Source: Streptococcus mitis
GTDB lineage: Bacteria > Bacillota > Bacilli > Lactobacillales > Streptococcaceae
NCBI RefSeq assembly: GCF_946190065.1
Contig: NZ_CAMHZD010000016.1
Span: forward strand, 1-54,067
Reading direction: 5' to 3'
Length of the DNA stretch: 54,067 bases
In this document: one piece after another, positions 32,039-41,366 of the stretch
Layout: each line of letters starts with the position of its first letter
Position numbering within the stretch: position 1 is the stretch's first letter
Position numbers and translations under genes: made by a program
Notes under the pieces: model-generated
Told to the model about the DNA's origin: nothing
Database searches by the model: none
Seen by the model: the letters and a program-made list of their open reading frames with translations, nothing else

Positions 32039-33130
32039 CTACCAATCAATCCCTTTCCCTAACTCCTCAACCTCATCTGGCACATCACTAAACAAAGTCA
32101 CATGTCCCATCTTGCGGTTGTGCTTCGCTTCTATTTTACCATACATGTGGAGGTGGGCGCTTGGATTTTCTGTCACATATTGCTCAGCAGCCTCGACATG
32201 CTGGCCGAGAACATTGAGCATGACGGCAGGTTCATGTAATTTAATTTCTGGCAATGGTGCTCCCAGAACACCTAAAATGTGGGTATCAAACTGGGAGAAG
32301 TCGCAGGCTTCAATAGAGTAGTGCCCAGAGTTGTGGGGGCGTGGGGCAATCTCATTGACGATAATATCATCAGCCGTTGCAAACATTTCCACACAAAGGG
32401 TACCAGAAAGATGGAGCTGTTCTGCGATTCGCACCGCCATGACTTTAGCCTTATCAGCCAGACTTTCAGAAATGCGAGCTGGTACAATGGTTTTTGAAAG
32501 AATGTTGTTGCGGTGGATATTTTCCTGAACTGGAAAAACCGTCACATCCTTGCTATTTCCAGAAACGATGACAGAAATTTCAAAGTCGAAGTTGACAAAT
32601 TCTTCCAAAACGCAGTCGGCTGAATCGGCTAGTGCATAGGCTTCTTCCAAGTCTTCTGCTGAACGAATGACCTTTTGACCATGTCCATCGTAGCCACCTG
32701 TCGCAGTCTTGAGGACATAGTTTTTGGACAGGTCGATATCTGCCAAGTCTTGGCTAGAAGTCACAACCTTGTAAGGTGCCACAGTGACTTGAGCCTTGTT
32801 TGAAAGAAAGTCCTTTTCAAAGATACGGTTTTGAGAAATGCGTAGCAGGTCTGTCCCTTGTGGAAGCTGTCCTTCTTTGATAACAGTATCCAAACCGTCA
32901 GCATCAACATTTTCAAACTCATAAGTGAGGACATCGCATCGCTCAGCCAACTGACGCAGAGCGTCCACATCATTATAAGGCGCCACGATAATTTCCGCGA
33001 CGCGAGAGGCTGGGCAATCCGCCGCAGGATCTAGCGCGATAACCTTGTGCCCCATGTAGATAGCAGAAATAGCCATCATCTGACCAAGCTGACCGCCACC
33101 AATAATTCCGATTGTTTTAGATGAGCTCAT
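32039..33130 (-). CDS. purK: N5-carboxyaminoimidazole ribonucleotide synthetase
   Basis: A 363-residue ATP-grasp enzyme that carboxylates AIR with bicarbonate and ATP to N5-CAIR. An N-terminal pre-ATP-grasp domain ([14 protein letters not shown]) precedes the ATP-grasp core ([41 protein letters not shown]). The ATG at 33130 (MSSSKTIG) is preferred to one 60 bp upstream because it gives the normal start and a typical 14-bp overlap with purE. It feeds PurE directly. Confidence 0.96.
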   Translation of the reverse strand: MSSSKTIGIIGGGQLGQMMAISAIYMGHKVIALDPAADCPASRVAEIIVAPYNDVDALRQLAERCDVLTYEFENVDADGLDTVIKEGQLPQGTDLLRISQNRIFEKDFLSNKAQVTVAPYKVVTSSQDLADIDLSKNYVLKTATGGYDGHGQKVIRSAEDLEEAYALADSADCVLEEFVNFDFEISVIVSGNSKDVTVFPVQENIHRNNILSKTIVPARISESLADKAKVMAVRIAEQLHLSGTLCVEMFATADDIIVNEIAPRPHNSGHYSIEACDFSQFDTHILGVLGAPLPEIKLHEPAVMLNVLGQHVEAAEQYVTENPSAHLHMYGKIEAKHNRKMGHVTLFSDVPDEVEELGKGIDW

Positions 33131-33608
33131 TGCTAGACTCCTCTGCAATTTTTCCTTGTTCTTCAGCAAAGTTGGCAAGTGCATCCGCAATGGACTTATC
33201 TTCTACAGAGAGGAGACGGAGGGCAAAGAGGGCTGCGTTGGTCGCCCCTGCTTCACCAATAGCCATGGTTGCGACTGGTACTCCACCCGGCATCTGAACG
33301 ATGGAATAAAGTGAATCCACACCGCTAAGAGCATGTGATTTGACGGGCACACCAACGACTGGAAGGGTTGTTTTGGTAGCTACCATTCCTGGCAAATGAG
33401 CTGCGCCTCCAGCACCTGCGATAATGACCTTGATACCGCGACTACGTGCTTCTTCCGCATGTTTGAACATTAGGTCTGGTGTGCGGTGGGCAGAGACAAC
33501 TTTCTTTTCGTAGGCTACACCGAAACGGTCTAGGACTTCAGCTGTTTTTTGCATGGTTGCCCAATCGGATTTTGAGCCCATGATGATGGAAATAATTGGT
33601 TTAGTCAT
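33117..33608 (-). CDS. purE: N5-CAIR mutase
   Basis: A 163-residue class I PurE that moves the carboxyl group of N5-CAIR to give CAIR. Signature motifs are [13 protein letters not shown] (about 7-19), the catalytic-His SAHRTPD (about 43-49) and [11 protein letters not shown] (about 69-79). The ATG at 33608 (MTKPIISI) is chosen over one 11 codons upstream because it follows a purine-rich Shine-Dalgarno and gives the usual length. It overlaps purK by 14 bp. Confidence 0.96.
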   Translation of the reverse strand: MTKPIISIIMGSKSDWATMQKTAEVLDRFGVAYEKKVVSAHRTPDLMFKHAEEARSRGIKVIIAGAGGAAHLPGMVATKTTLPVVGVPVKSHALSGVDSLYSIVQMPGGVPVATMAIGEAGATNAALFALRLLSVEDKSIADALANFAEEQGKIAEESSNELI

Positions 33609-33692
33609 AATTTTTCCTTTTCTTTCCTTTCTTTTTGTCAATCACCTTAAGTTGTGAGGGACGGCAGCAGCCACCAAAGGTGTCTCATGCCT

Positions 33693-33752
33693 AAATCGGA
33701 AGCCCAAGGTCTTCCGATTTCCCTGAACGATTGGCTTATAATCCAATCGTTC
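33693..33752 (-). other. Twin hairpins in the purD-purE gap
   Basis: Two adjacent perfect hairpins: AAATCGGAAG/CTTCCGATTT (33693-33720) and GAACGATTGG/CCAATCGTTC (33725-33752). Both have 10-bp stems and 8-nt loops, only 4 nt apart. They sit in the 244-bp purD-purE gap (33609-33852), which otherwise has no gene. No T-run follows either, so they are more likely mRNA structure (processing, stability or a leader) than terminators. Confidence 0.7.
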
Positions 33753-33852
33753 TTTCACAACGGCGGTGATTGCTCTATATCAGCTCGCTAATGCTCGCAA
33801 ATCAAACGACCATTATCGTATTTGGCGACTGCGTCGCGTTATTCTTATATCT

Positions 33853-35115
33853 TTATTTAATTGCCTTGCTTCCGATATCTGTTCGGTAAAAGAGGCCGAC
33901 TGTGTTTTGTTTGTCGAGTTCGCTGTAGATAGTATCTTGGGCTTCTTTAACGGTATCGGCTGTGGTGACTAGCATATAGACACGTCCGCCGTTGGATAGT
34001 AGTGCTCTGCTATTTTCCGCAAACTTAGCTCCTGCATAGTAGGTGATGATGTCGCCTTCGGTCTTGAATGAAAGCTTAACACCTTTTTCATAGTCTAGCG
34101 GGTAGCCGTTCGAAGCGATGACTACACCCAGAGTCACACCCTTATCCGTCCACGTGATGTTTGGCTCCTTGCCATCAAGGATATCTGTGATATTTTGTGC
34201 AAAATCAGAGGTCAGACGAGGTAAGATAATCTGAGTTTCTGGATCTCCGAAGCGAGCATTAAACTCGATGACCTTAGATCCATCAGCTGTCAAGATAAGC
34301 CCTGCGTAAAGGATACCCAGATAAGGACGACCTTCTTGAATCATGCCCTCAAGGACTGGCTTGACAATAGTGTCAACCGCTGTATCAACTACACTCTGTG
34401 GCAAGTGTGGAACTGGGGCATAGGCACCCATTCCACCAGTGTTAGGACCCTTGTCCCCGTCGTAGGCACGTTTGTGATCCTGAGCCGTTGGCATGATGTA
34501 GAACTTGTCCCCATTGACAAAGGCAAAGAGTGAAAATTCCTCCCCTTCAAGGAATTCCTCGATGACCACGCGCGCACCTGAGTCACCGAATTTATTGTCC
34601 AAGAGCATCTCGTGAGCCGTTTCGACCGCTTGCTCAACCGTCTCAGCAACGACAACACCCTTCCCAAGGGCCAAACCATCCGCCTTGACTACGATTGGAG
34701 CACCATGCTTTTCGATATAGGCCTTGGCTTCCTCAAAATCTGAGAATGTGCCATAGGCTGCTGTCGGAACGCCATATTTGACCATGATTTCCTTGGCAAA
34801 ATCCTTGGACCACTCCAACTCCGCTGCCAATCTTGTCGGACCAAAAGCCTTGAGCCCAGCTTTATTAAAATCATCCACAATCCCAGCCGCAAGGGCGTCA
34901 TCTGGCCCGATAAAGGACCAAGCGATATCGTTGGCTTTTGCAAACTCAATCAATTTAGAATGTTCGGAAATAGAGATATTTATCAATTCCAAACCATCCA
35001 GAGTCATTCCGTCATTTCCAGGAGCTACAAATACTTTTTCAACGTCTTTTGACTCAAGCAACTTCTGAGCAATCGCATGCTCACGACCACCCGAACCGAC
35101 AACAAGCAGTTTCAT
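33853..35115 (-). CDS. purD: Phosphoribosylamine-glycine ligase
   Basis: A 420-residue ATP-grasp ligase joining glycine to phosphoribosylamine to give GAR, step 2 of the pathway. Start LLVVGSGGREHAIAQKL is the classic GARS N-domain. The ATP-grasp core includes PIVVKADGLALGKGVVVA (about 138-155), the FNARFGDPETQ metal site (about 285-295) and PNTGGMGAYAP. It appears to begin a new transcription unit (promoter at 35147, terminator after purH), with purE, purK, the orphan gene and purB downstream. Confidence 0.96.
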   Translation of the reverse strand: MKLLVVGSGGREHAIAQKLLESKDVEKVFVAPGNDGMTLDGLELINISISEHSKLIEFAKANDIAWSFIGPDDALAAGIVDDFNKAGLKAFGPTRLAAELEWSKDFAKEIMVKYGVPTAAYGTFSDFEEAKAYIEKHGAPIVVKADGLALGKGVVVAETVEQAVETAHEMLLDNKFGDSGARVVIEEFLEGEEFSLFAFVNGDKFYIMPTAQDHKRAYDGDKGPNTGGMGAYAPVPHLPQSVVDTAVDTIVKPVLEGMIQEGRPYLGILYAGLILTADGSKVIEFNARFGDPETQIILPRLTSDFAQNITDILDGKEPNITWTDKGVTLGVVIASNGYPLDYEKGVKLSFKTEGDIITYYAGAKFAENSRALLSNGGRVYMLVTTADTVKEAQDTIYSELDKQNTVGLFYRTDIGSKAIK

Positions 35116-35146
35116 TTCTCAACCTCTTTTACGAATTATTTATTAA

Positions 35147-35169
35147 CATTATAACACAAACGTTCGTTT
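35147..35169 (-). promoter_or_regulatory. purD promoter with possible PurBox
   Basis: An extended -10 (TGTTATAAT on the minus strand, hexamer 35147-35152) lies 32 bp before the purD ATG. Just upstream, AAAACGAACGTTT (35157-35169) resembles the lactococcal/streptococcal PurR box (AWWWCCGAACWWT). The promoter is convincing; the PurBox is tentative because it lies closer to the -10 than usual. Confidence 0.5.
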
Positions 35170-35196
35170 TAATCTTGTTTTATTAAGCATTTTTAA

Positions 35197-35228
35197 GCAA
35201 AAAAGGAAAGAAACTGTTTTCTTCCCTT
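35197..35228 (-). terminator. Terminator of purH
   Basis: Hairpin GGAAGAAAA / TTTCTTTCC (minus strand) followed by TTTTTT, starting 9 bp past the purH stop. It separates the purC-purH transcript from purD. Confidence 0.7.
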
Positions 35229-35236
35229 TAGTGTTC

Positions 35237-36784
35237 TTAATGTCTAAAATGTCTCACGCCTGTGAAGACCATGGTCAAGCCGTATTTATCCGCAGCTTCG
35301 ATAGATTCTTCGTCACGGACGGACCCACCTGGTTGGATGATGGCCTTGATACCTGCTTTGGCGATCTCTTCCACGTTATCCGCAAATGGGAAGAAGGCAT
35401 CCGAAGCAAGCACAGCGCCGTCAAGACGGTCTTTAGCTTGGTCGATGGCAATACGAACGGAGCCCACACGGTTGGTTTGACCTGGGCCAACGCCAAGTGT
35501 CATGTGGTCATTGGTCACGATGATACCATTTGATTTGACGTACTTGATAGCCTTCCAAGCGAACTCAAGAGCAGTAGCTTCTGTCTCAGTTGGCTGGCGT
35601 TTGGTCACCACTTGCCAGTCAGCTGGGCTTTCTTTCACCACATCTTGATTTTGCACGAGAAGTCCACCGACCACACCAGTATATTCAGCTTCCGCTTCAC
35701 TCGCTTCTTGAGCGTCAAATGGCAAGGCAAGGATACGCAAGTTTTTCTTTTTATTGGTCAAAATGGCTAGCGCCTCATCCGTATAGCTTGGTGCGATGAT
35801 GATTTCAAGGAAGACACCATGCATCTTCTCAGCTGTCGCAGCATCCACCTCACGGTTGAGAACGACGATCCCACCAAAGATAGACACTGGGTCAGACTCA
35901 TAAGCGTAGTCCCAAGCAGTCTCGATGTCATCTGCCTGACCAATTCCACATGGGTTCATGTGTTTGAGTGCCACAACGGTTGGACGATCTTTGAAATCAC
36001 GGATGATACGAATGGCCGCATCCGCATCGCGGATATTGTTAAAAGATAATTCCTTCCCGTTGAGCTGTTTGGCTGAAGCGATGGAGTAATCTGTCGACAA
36101 GGCTTTTTGGTAGAAGTCTGCATCCTGCTGAGGATTTTCTCCATAGCGCATGGCTTGCTTTAGGTCATAGGTTAAAGTGAGTTTTTCAGGTTTACTTTCG
36201 CCCACTTGAGTTGTGAAGTATTCTGCGATCAAGGCATCATAAGCTGCTGTGTGACGGAAAACCTTGGCTGCCAACCGTTGGCGAGTTTCATAACTTGTTT
36301 CGCCGTTTGCTGACAATTCATCAAGAACCACAGCGTAATCTACTGTGTCTACCACAACTGTTACACTGGCATGGTTTTTGGCTGCTGAACGAAGCATAGA
36401 AGGACCACCGATGTCGATATTCTCCACAGCATCAGCATAAGTCACGGCTGGTTTGAGAATGGTTTCCTTGAATGGGTAAAGGTTGACCACAGCAAGGTCG
36501 ATGAGCTCAATTTGATTATCCTTAGCTGCTTCCAAGTGGCTATCCAAATCACGACGAGCGAGAAGGCCACCGTGGATATTTGGATGAAGGGTCTTGACAC
36601 GACCGTCCATCATTTCAGGAAAACCAGTCACATCATCGATGGCAATGGTCTTCACCCCAGCATTGTCAAGGGCAACCTTGGTCCCACCTGTCGAGATGAT
36701 ATCCCATCCAAGTTTTTTAAGTTCTTGGGCAAATTCAACAATGCCCGCTTTGTCTGAGACGCTGATTAAGGCTTTTTTCGTCAT
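35237..36784 (-). CDS. purH: Bifunctional AICAR transformylase/IMP cyclohydrolase
   Basis: A 515-residue cytoplasmic enzyme for the last two steps to IMP. The N-terminal IMP cyclohydrolase domain (about 1-190; [36 protein letters not shown]) precedes the AICAR transformylase domain (LRYGENPQQ-type [11 protein letters not shown] near 214, then the catalytic Lys-His in [12 protein letters not shown] about 265-276). It starts 1 bp after the GNAT gene stop. Its first 43 codons are duplicated upstream in the chimeric ORF at 37295-37609. Confidence 0.96.
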   Translation of the reverse strand: MTKKALISVSDKAGIVEFAQELKKLGWDIISTGGTKVALDNAGVKTIAIDDVTGFPEMMDGRVKTLHPNIHGGLLARRDLDSHLEAAKDNQIELIDLAVVNLYPFKETILKPAVTYADAVENIDIGGPSMLRSAAKNHASVTVVVDTVDYAVVLDELSANGETSYETRQRLAAKVFRHTAAYDALIAEYFTTQVGESKPEKLTLTYDLKQAMRYGENPQQDADFYQKALSTDYSIASAKQLNGKELSFNNIRDADAAIRIIRDFKDRPTVVALKHMNPCGIGQADDIETAWDYAYESDPVSIFGGIVVLNREVDAATAEKMHGVFLEIIIAPSYTDEALAILTNKKKNLRILALPFDAQEASEAEAEYTGVVGGLLVQNQDVVKESPADWQVVTKRQPTETEATALEFAWKAIKYVKSNGIIVTNDHMTLGVGPGQTNRVGSVRIAIDQAKDRLDGAVLASDAFFPFADNVEEIAKAGIKAIIQPGGSVRDEESIEAADKYGLTMVFTGVRHFRH

Positions 36785-36785
36785 T

Positions 36786-37250
36786 CTATTCCTCTTTCTT
36801 TAGGTCTAAGCGCATAGCGACTTCGTTATTTTCTTCTATAAATCCTGTTTCCTGAAAACCCAGACTAGTCAGTAGGTACTTCATTTTTTCATTTCCAACC
36901 ACATAATCTGCAACAATATGACTGCAAGCTCTATCCATCTGAGCCTCTTTGATTAGAACTTCCAAGGCTTTTCGACCATAACCTCTTCCTTGGTACTGCT
37001 GACCAATCATTATCCGCCAGATAAAGTATTCCGCTTCATCCTCGTCTATTTCCAGCAGGAGAAAGCCAACCACTTGCTTATCCCAATAGATTGCCCTCGG
37101 AAACACATCTTCATTTTTACGGTAGAGCCATGCGTCAGCTAAAGAGCGTACATTTGGAGCCACGAAACGTGCTCGTTCATCAGCTTCAGATATTTTCAAA
37201 TCCAACACTGCCTGAAAACTGCTCTCATCTACTAATTTCATCTCAATCAT
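36786..37250 (-). CDS. GNAT-family N-acetyltransferase
   Basis: A 154-residue cytoplasmic GNAT enzyme. The acetyl-CoA-binding signature is seen as [19 protein letters not shown] (Q/R-x-x-G-x-G/A), preceded by the beta-4 strand EYFIWRIMI and followed by [20 protein letters not shown], the usual C-terminal arm. The SpeG/Rim-like layout gives no hint of substrate. The ATG at 37250 follows a good AGGAG Shine-Dalgarno. It is inserted between the chimeric purH/purN ORF and purH, and I do not remember it at this place in reference pneumococci, where a vanZ-type gene alone separates purN and purH. Probably brought in from a related species by recombination. Confidence 0.85.
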   Translation of the reverse strand: MIEMKLVDESSFQAVLDLKISEADERARFVAPNVRSLADAWLYRKNEDVFPRAIYWDKQVVGFLLLEIDEDEAEYFIWRIMIGQQYQGRGYGRKALEVLIKEAQMDRACSHIVADYVVGNEKMKYLLTSLGFQETGFIEENNEVAMRLDLKKEE

Positions 37251-37294
37251 TTTTTCTCCTAGCAATATTGCACAATCAAAACTTGATTTACTTC

Positions 37295-37609
37295 TTACCT
37301 TCTCCCTACTCCCAAACTATCCAGCACCTCCGGATACAACTCGTACTCCGCTTCATGAATGCGAGCTTCAAAGCTTTCGACGGTATCATCAGCTAATCGT
37401 GGTACACGTACTTGTTTGATGACCTTTCCTGTATCCACACCTGAGTCCACCCAGTGCATGGTCACACCAGACTGATTCACCCCAGCATTATCAAGGGCAA
37501 CCTTGGTCCCACCTGTCGAGATAATCTCCCAACCAAGTTTTTTAAGTTCTTGAGCAAATTCAACAATGCCCGCTTTGTCTGAGACGCTGATTAAGGCGCG
37601 TTTAGTCAT
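37295..37609 (-). pseudogene. Chimeric ORF: purH 5' end fused to a diverged purN 3' end
   Basis: A 104-residue open frame. Residues 1-43 repeat the PurH N-terminus ([17 protein letters not shown]... to NAGV, two substitutions from the intact PurH). Residues 44-104 match the PurN C-terminus ([18 protein letters not shown] and on) but with many differences and another ending (LDSLGVGRR instead of VVKALFTD). The join lies at 37476-37489, where the two parents share AATGC-GG-GT-AA (11 of 14). It lacks the PurN NIHP catalytic segment and nearly all of PurH, so no enzyme activity is expected. The purH-type Shine-Dalgarno region is retained, so it may still be translated. It reads as a fossil of recombination between two versions of the purN-purH interval. 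Confidence 0.9.
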
Positions 37610-37633
37610 TATATTATCCTTTTTAATCATTAG

Positions 37634-38143
37634 TTAAACACCAATTAAATGCAGTAACAGTAAAATAAGATAAGCAAAACCAAGGCTAAGAATACCTAAG
37701 ATATTGACCCATTTTCTAGTTTGTGATTTGAACACTCTTATAAAAATTTGATAAATCAGTAAGCCTACACAAACACCTAGCGTATTTAAAGTCAAATCCG
37801 TTATATCTGTTATGCCTATTGCTAAAATATACTGTAAGCACTCAAACAATAAACTAATCAAGAAACCTGTCCCGACTATTCTTAAACTAGATAAATTAGT
37901 TTTTATCAGAGGGAAACAAACACCTAATGGAATAAAGGAAATCAGATTAAATAACATTTCAGCAAAAACAATTTTTCCATCTACTATTAGTGGTTCTGAA
38001 AATGGAATCCAATTGATGTACCTTGGAGCTAAGAAAAATGCTATAAATTCAGGATTGGTCTCAAACTTAAATAAGATTCCCCAAGTTAATAACATCAGAT
38101 AGACATAAAATACATATCGAGTTGTTTTTTTAGATTCTAACAT
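37634..38143 (-). CDS. VanZ-like membrane protein
   Basis: A 169-residue integral membrane protein with about four to five hydrophobic helices and the VanZ-family pattern (NWIPFSEPL-type loop near 45; NLISFIPLGVCFPLI, LFECLQYILAIGITDITDL, NTLGVCVGLLIYQI). VanZ relatives confer low-level teicoplanin resistance in enterococci, but most streptococcal members are uncharacterised. In pneumococcus a vanZ gene sits between purN and purH, as here. It is AT-rich and has no evident link to purine synthesis. Confidence 0.88.
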   Translation of the reverse strand: MLESKKTTRYVFYVYLMLLTWGILFKFETNPEFIAFFLAPRYINWIPFSEPLIVDGKIVFAEMLFNLISFIPLGVCFPLIKTNLSSLRIVGTGFLISLLFECLQYILAIGITDITDLTLNTLGVCVGLLIYQIFIRVFKSQTRKWVNILGILSLGFAYLILLLLHLIGV

Positions 38144-38226
38144 TACAATACCCTCCGTTTGAAGCCGTCTTCGACAATCACTGACTCCAATTTAAAATCA
38201 AAGATATCATATGAATCATCAAAAAG

Positions 38227-38772
38227 TCAATCTGTAAATAGAGCCTTCACTACTTCCGGATACAACTTGTACTCTGCCTCATGAATGCGAGCTTCAAAAC
38301 TGTCAATGGTATCATCAGCTAGTCGTGGCACACGGACTTGTTGGATAATCTTCCCTGTATCCACACCTGAATCCACCCAATGAATGGTCACACCAGACTG
38401 GTTAACACCTGCATTCCAAGCATCCTCAATCCCATGAGCTCCTGGAAATTCTGGCAAATAAGCTGGGTGAATGTTGATAATCCGACCTTCATAAGCCGCC
38501 AATAAGGTTGGCCCAACGATTTTCATGTAGCCTGCTAGGCAAACTAAGTCAATCTGGTGTTCTTCCAAGAGTTCGACAAGGGCTGCTTCGTAGTCTGCCT
38601 TGCTCTCAAACTCCTTGAGTTCAAAAGCATAGGACAAAACACCGAGCTTGTCTGCCCGCTCGAGCACATAGGCGTCACGATGGTCTGAAAAGACAAACTC
38701 CACTGGAAATCGTTCCGCTATCACCTGAAAATTTGAGCCATTACCAGAGGCAAAAACCGCTATTTTTTTCAT
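38227..38772 (-). CDS. purN: Phosphoribosylglycinamide formyltransferase
   Basis: A 181-residue enzyme that transfers a formyl group from 10-formyl-THF to GAR. Motifs: N-terminal phosphate loop ASGNGSNFQ (about 8-16), catalytic [14 protein letters not shown] (Asn and His near 106-108 in E. coli numbering) and the catalytic Asp in [10 protein letters not shown]. Its ATG overlaps the purM stop by 4 bp. Its C-terminal third is also found, in diverged form, in the chimeric ORF about 0.6 kb downstream. Confidence 0.96.
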   Translation of the reverse strand: MKKIAVFASGNGSNFQVIAERFPVEFVFSDHRDAYVLERADKLGVLSYAFELKEFESKADYEAALVELLEEHQIDLVCLAGYMKIVGPTLLAAYEGRIINIHPAYLPEFPGAHGIEDAWNAGVNQSGVTIHWVDSGVDTGKIIQQVRVPRLADDTIDSFEARIHEAEYKLYPEVVKALFTD

Positions 38773-39791
38773 TTGATGATGACACTTTCGTTTTCTTTCT
38801 TGACGATACGACCAATTTCATAGACTGGTTCATCCAACAATTCCTTGACACAAATTACATTTTCAGGGCTAACTGCCAACATAAGTCCCACACCCATATT
38901 GAAAATTTCAAACATTTCTTTATGTTTGATTTCACCGTATTTCTCAAGAGCTTTGAAAATCGGTAAAACTGGAATCTTGTCTTCCTCAATCTCAGCAGCC
39001 AAGTCAGCTGCAAACATACGAGGGACATTTTCGATAAAGCCACCACCTGTGATGTGGGCAATGCCGTTGACCAACCCTTCCTTAATGAGGGGCAAAACAG
39101 CCTTGACATAGATACGAGTCGGCTCAAGAAGAACTTCCTTGAGTTTCTTGCCTTCCAATTCTGGCAGGACTTCATCACCTGTGTAATCCGTAAAGACACG
39201 ACGGACGAGAGAGTAACCATTAGAATGAATCCCACTTGAAGCAAGCCCGAGAAGGACATCACCTTCAGCTACTTTTGAACCGTCTATGATTTGAGATTTT
39301 TCAGCCACACCGACCGCAAAACCAGCCAAATCATAGTCATCTTCGCCGTACATACCAGGCATTTCAGCTGTTTCCCCACCGATGAGGGCAGCGCCTGCCT
39401 GCACACAACCTTCTGCCACACCAGCAACCACTTGTTCTAGCTTAGCTGGTTCATTCTTCCCTGTCGCTACGTAGTCGAGAAAATAGAGGGGTTCCGCACC
39501 CGCAGCGATGATATCATTGACACACATGGCCACACAGTCCTGACCGATGGTATCGTGCTTGTCGTACTTGATAGCCAGCATGAGCTTGGTTCCGACACCA
39601 TCAGTTCCTGAAATCAAGACGGGTTCTTTAACCCCAGTCTTTGAAAGGTCAAACATACCACCAAAGCCACCCAGAGCTCCCATGACACCTGCACGCTCCG
39701 TACGAGCCACGTGCTTTTTAATCCGTTCAACAACTTCATAACCCGCTTCAACATCCACGCCAGACTGGGCATAAGCATTTTTATTTGCCAT
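38769..39791 (-). CDS. purM: Phosphoribosylformylglycinamidine cyclo-ligase (AIR synthetase)
   Basis: A 340-residue cytoplasmic enzyme closing the imidazole ring (FGAM to AIR, ATP-dependent). Family features: N-terminal [15 protein letters not shown], the glycine-rich [13 protein letters not shown], the ATP/metal segment [14 protein letters not shown] (about 60-73), and the conserved [13 protein letters not shown] (about 245). It lies between purF and purN, with a 4-bp overlap to purN. Confidence 0.96.
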   Translation of the reverse strand: MANKNAYAQSGVDVEAGYEVVERIKKHVARTERAGVMGALGGFGGMFDLSKTGVKEPVLISGTDGVGTKLMLAIKYDKHDTIGQDCVAMCVNDIIAAGAEPLYFLDYVATGKNEPAKLEQVVAGVAEGCVQAGAALIGGETAEMPGMYGEDDYDLAGFAVGVAEKSQIIDGSKVAEGDVLLGLASSGIHSNGYSLVRRVFTDYTGDEVLPELEGKKLKEVLLEPTRIYVKAVLPLIKEGLVNGIAHITGGGFIENVPRMFAADLAAEIEEDKIPVLPIFKALEKYGEIKHKEMFEIFNMGVGLMLAVSPENVICVKELLDEPVYEIGRIVKKENESVIIK

Positions 39792-39830
39792 TTTATTTTT
39801 CCTTTTCTTTAATGGAGAATCTTCAGTAAC

Positions 39831-41273
39831 TCACTTGTAAAAACTGGTCTTTTCTTCTAAACTTCTACGATAGTCTTCTTCATAGTCGTAGAGAGGCGTT
39901 GGGTAATTACCATCAAAATAAGCGACACAGAGACCACCATTTGGTGCATCTGTTTCAATACCAATTGAATCAATCAACCCCTCAACAGAAAGATAAGTCA
40001 GACTGTCTGCTCCAATGATTTGACGAGTTTCTTCAACCGTATGATTGGCCGCAATCAGTTCTTGACGTGTCTGGATATCAATTCCATAGAAGCATGGATA
40101 AGCTAGCGCTGGACTGCCAATAGCAACGTGAACTTCAGTCGCACCCGCTTCTTTCAAGAGCTGAACGATACGACGAGAGGTCGTCCCACGTACAATAGAG
40201 TCATCAATCATAACCACACGCTTGCCTTTAACAACACCAGAAACAGCAGAGAGTTTCATCCGCACCCCTTGCTCCCGCAATTCTTGAGTCGGTTGGATAA
40301 AGGTACGTTGGGTGTATTGGTTCTTGATAAGTCCCATTTCGTTTGGCAGACCAGATTCTTCCGCAAATCCCATGGCTGCGCTAAGCGAGGAATTGGGCAC
40401 ACCGACCACAATATCCGCCTCATGCTTAAATTCACGGGCCAATTGGGCACCCATACGTTTACGAGCTGTATGAACATTGACTCCATGAATGTTAGAGTCT
40501 GGACGAGCGAAGTAAATATATTCCATAGAACAGATTGCTAACTGAGTATCGTCTGTATAGCTATCATACTGGATGCCCTTGTCATCAATGATCACAATCT
40601 CACCTGGCTTCAAATCACGAATCCATTCAGCACCAATAACCTCAAAAGCACAGGTTTCAGAGGAAACCACCACCGCTCCGTTGGCCATTTTCCCGATAGA
40701 AAGCGGACGGAAACCATTTGGGTCAAGAGCAGCAATCAACTTGTCCTCAAACAGCAGGATATAGGCAAAGCCACCTTTGACAAGGCTGAGCGCCTCCTTG
40801 ATTTTGCCCATCAGACTAGGATTGTGACTGCGACGAATGAGGTGAGCCAAGATTTCAGAGTCCGAAGTCGCGCTGAAAATCGCGCCTCTTTGTTCCAACT
40901 CTTTCTTGAGAGAGGCTGCATTGGTCAGATTCCCATTATGAGCCAAGCCAAACTGCATATCGTGAAAACGGAAGAGGAAAGGCTGGATATTATCTACAGA
41001 AGCTTCACCAGCAGTCGCGTAACGCACATGCCCAATCGCACCAGTTCCTGTCAATTTATCTAAGTTAGCAGGATTTCTGAAGACTTCTGATAAAAGTCCC
41101 ATGTCACGATGGCGCTTCAATTGTCCCTGATCATTGGAGAGGATTCCTGCCCCCTCCTGACCACGGTGCTGAAGACTGTGGAGCCCAAAATAGGTTAATT
41201 TAGCAGCATCTGGATGTCCCCAGATACCGAAAACACCACATTCTTCATTAAGAGATTTTACTTCGTATGTCAT
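39831..41273 (-). CDS. purF: Amidophosphoribosyltransferase
   Basis: A 480-residue first enzyme of the pathway, making phosphoribosylamine from PRPP and glutamine. An N-terminal class II glutaminase domain has Cys12 as nucleophile after a short propeptide (LNEECGVFGIWG); the C-terminal PRTase domain carries the PRPP loop VVMIDDSIVRGTT (about 352-364). AMP/GMP feedback is usual for the family. It lies 93 bp after purL and 39 bp before purM. Confidence 0.96.
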   Translation of the reverse strand: MTYEVKSLNEECGVFGIWGHPDAAKLTYFGLHSLQHRGQEGAGILSNDQGQLKRHRDMGLLSEVFRNPANLDKLTGTGAIGHVRYATAGEASVDNIQPFLFRFHDMQFGLAHNGNLTNAASLKKELEQRGAIFSATSDSEILAHLIRRSHNPSLMGKIKEALSLVKGGFAYILLFEDKLIAALDPNGFRPLSIGKMANGAVVVSSETCAFEVIGAEWIRDLKPGEIVIIDDKGIQYDSYTDDTQLAICSMEYIYFARPDSNIHGVNVHTARKRMGAQLAREFKHEADIVVGVPNSSLSAAMGFAEESGLPNEMGLIKNQYTQRTFIQPTQELREQGVRMKLSAVSGVVKGKRVVMIDDSIVRGTTSRRIVQLLKEAGATEVHVAIGSPALAYPCFYGIDIQTRQELIAANHTVEETRQIIGADSLTYLSVEGLIDSIGIETDAPNGGLCVAYFDGNYPTPLYDYEEDYRRSLEEKTSFYK

Positions 41274-41366
41274 TTTATATACCTAATTTTTATTTGTGTA
41301 GCACCAAGAGCTAAATCTACATGACTTTTACATTACTGATACTATCTATTAGAAATTTTGCAAGTC

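Noticed and set aside
33766-33972. 68-codon plus-strand ORF in the purD-purE gap
   Set aside because: Its second half is antisense to purD and the first half has no family signal.
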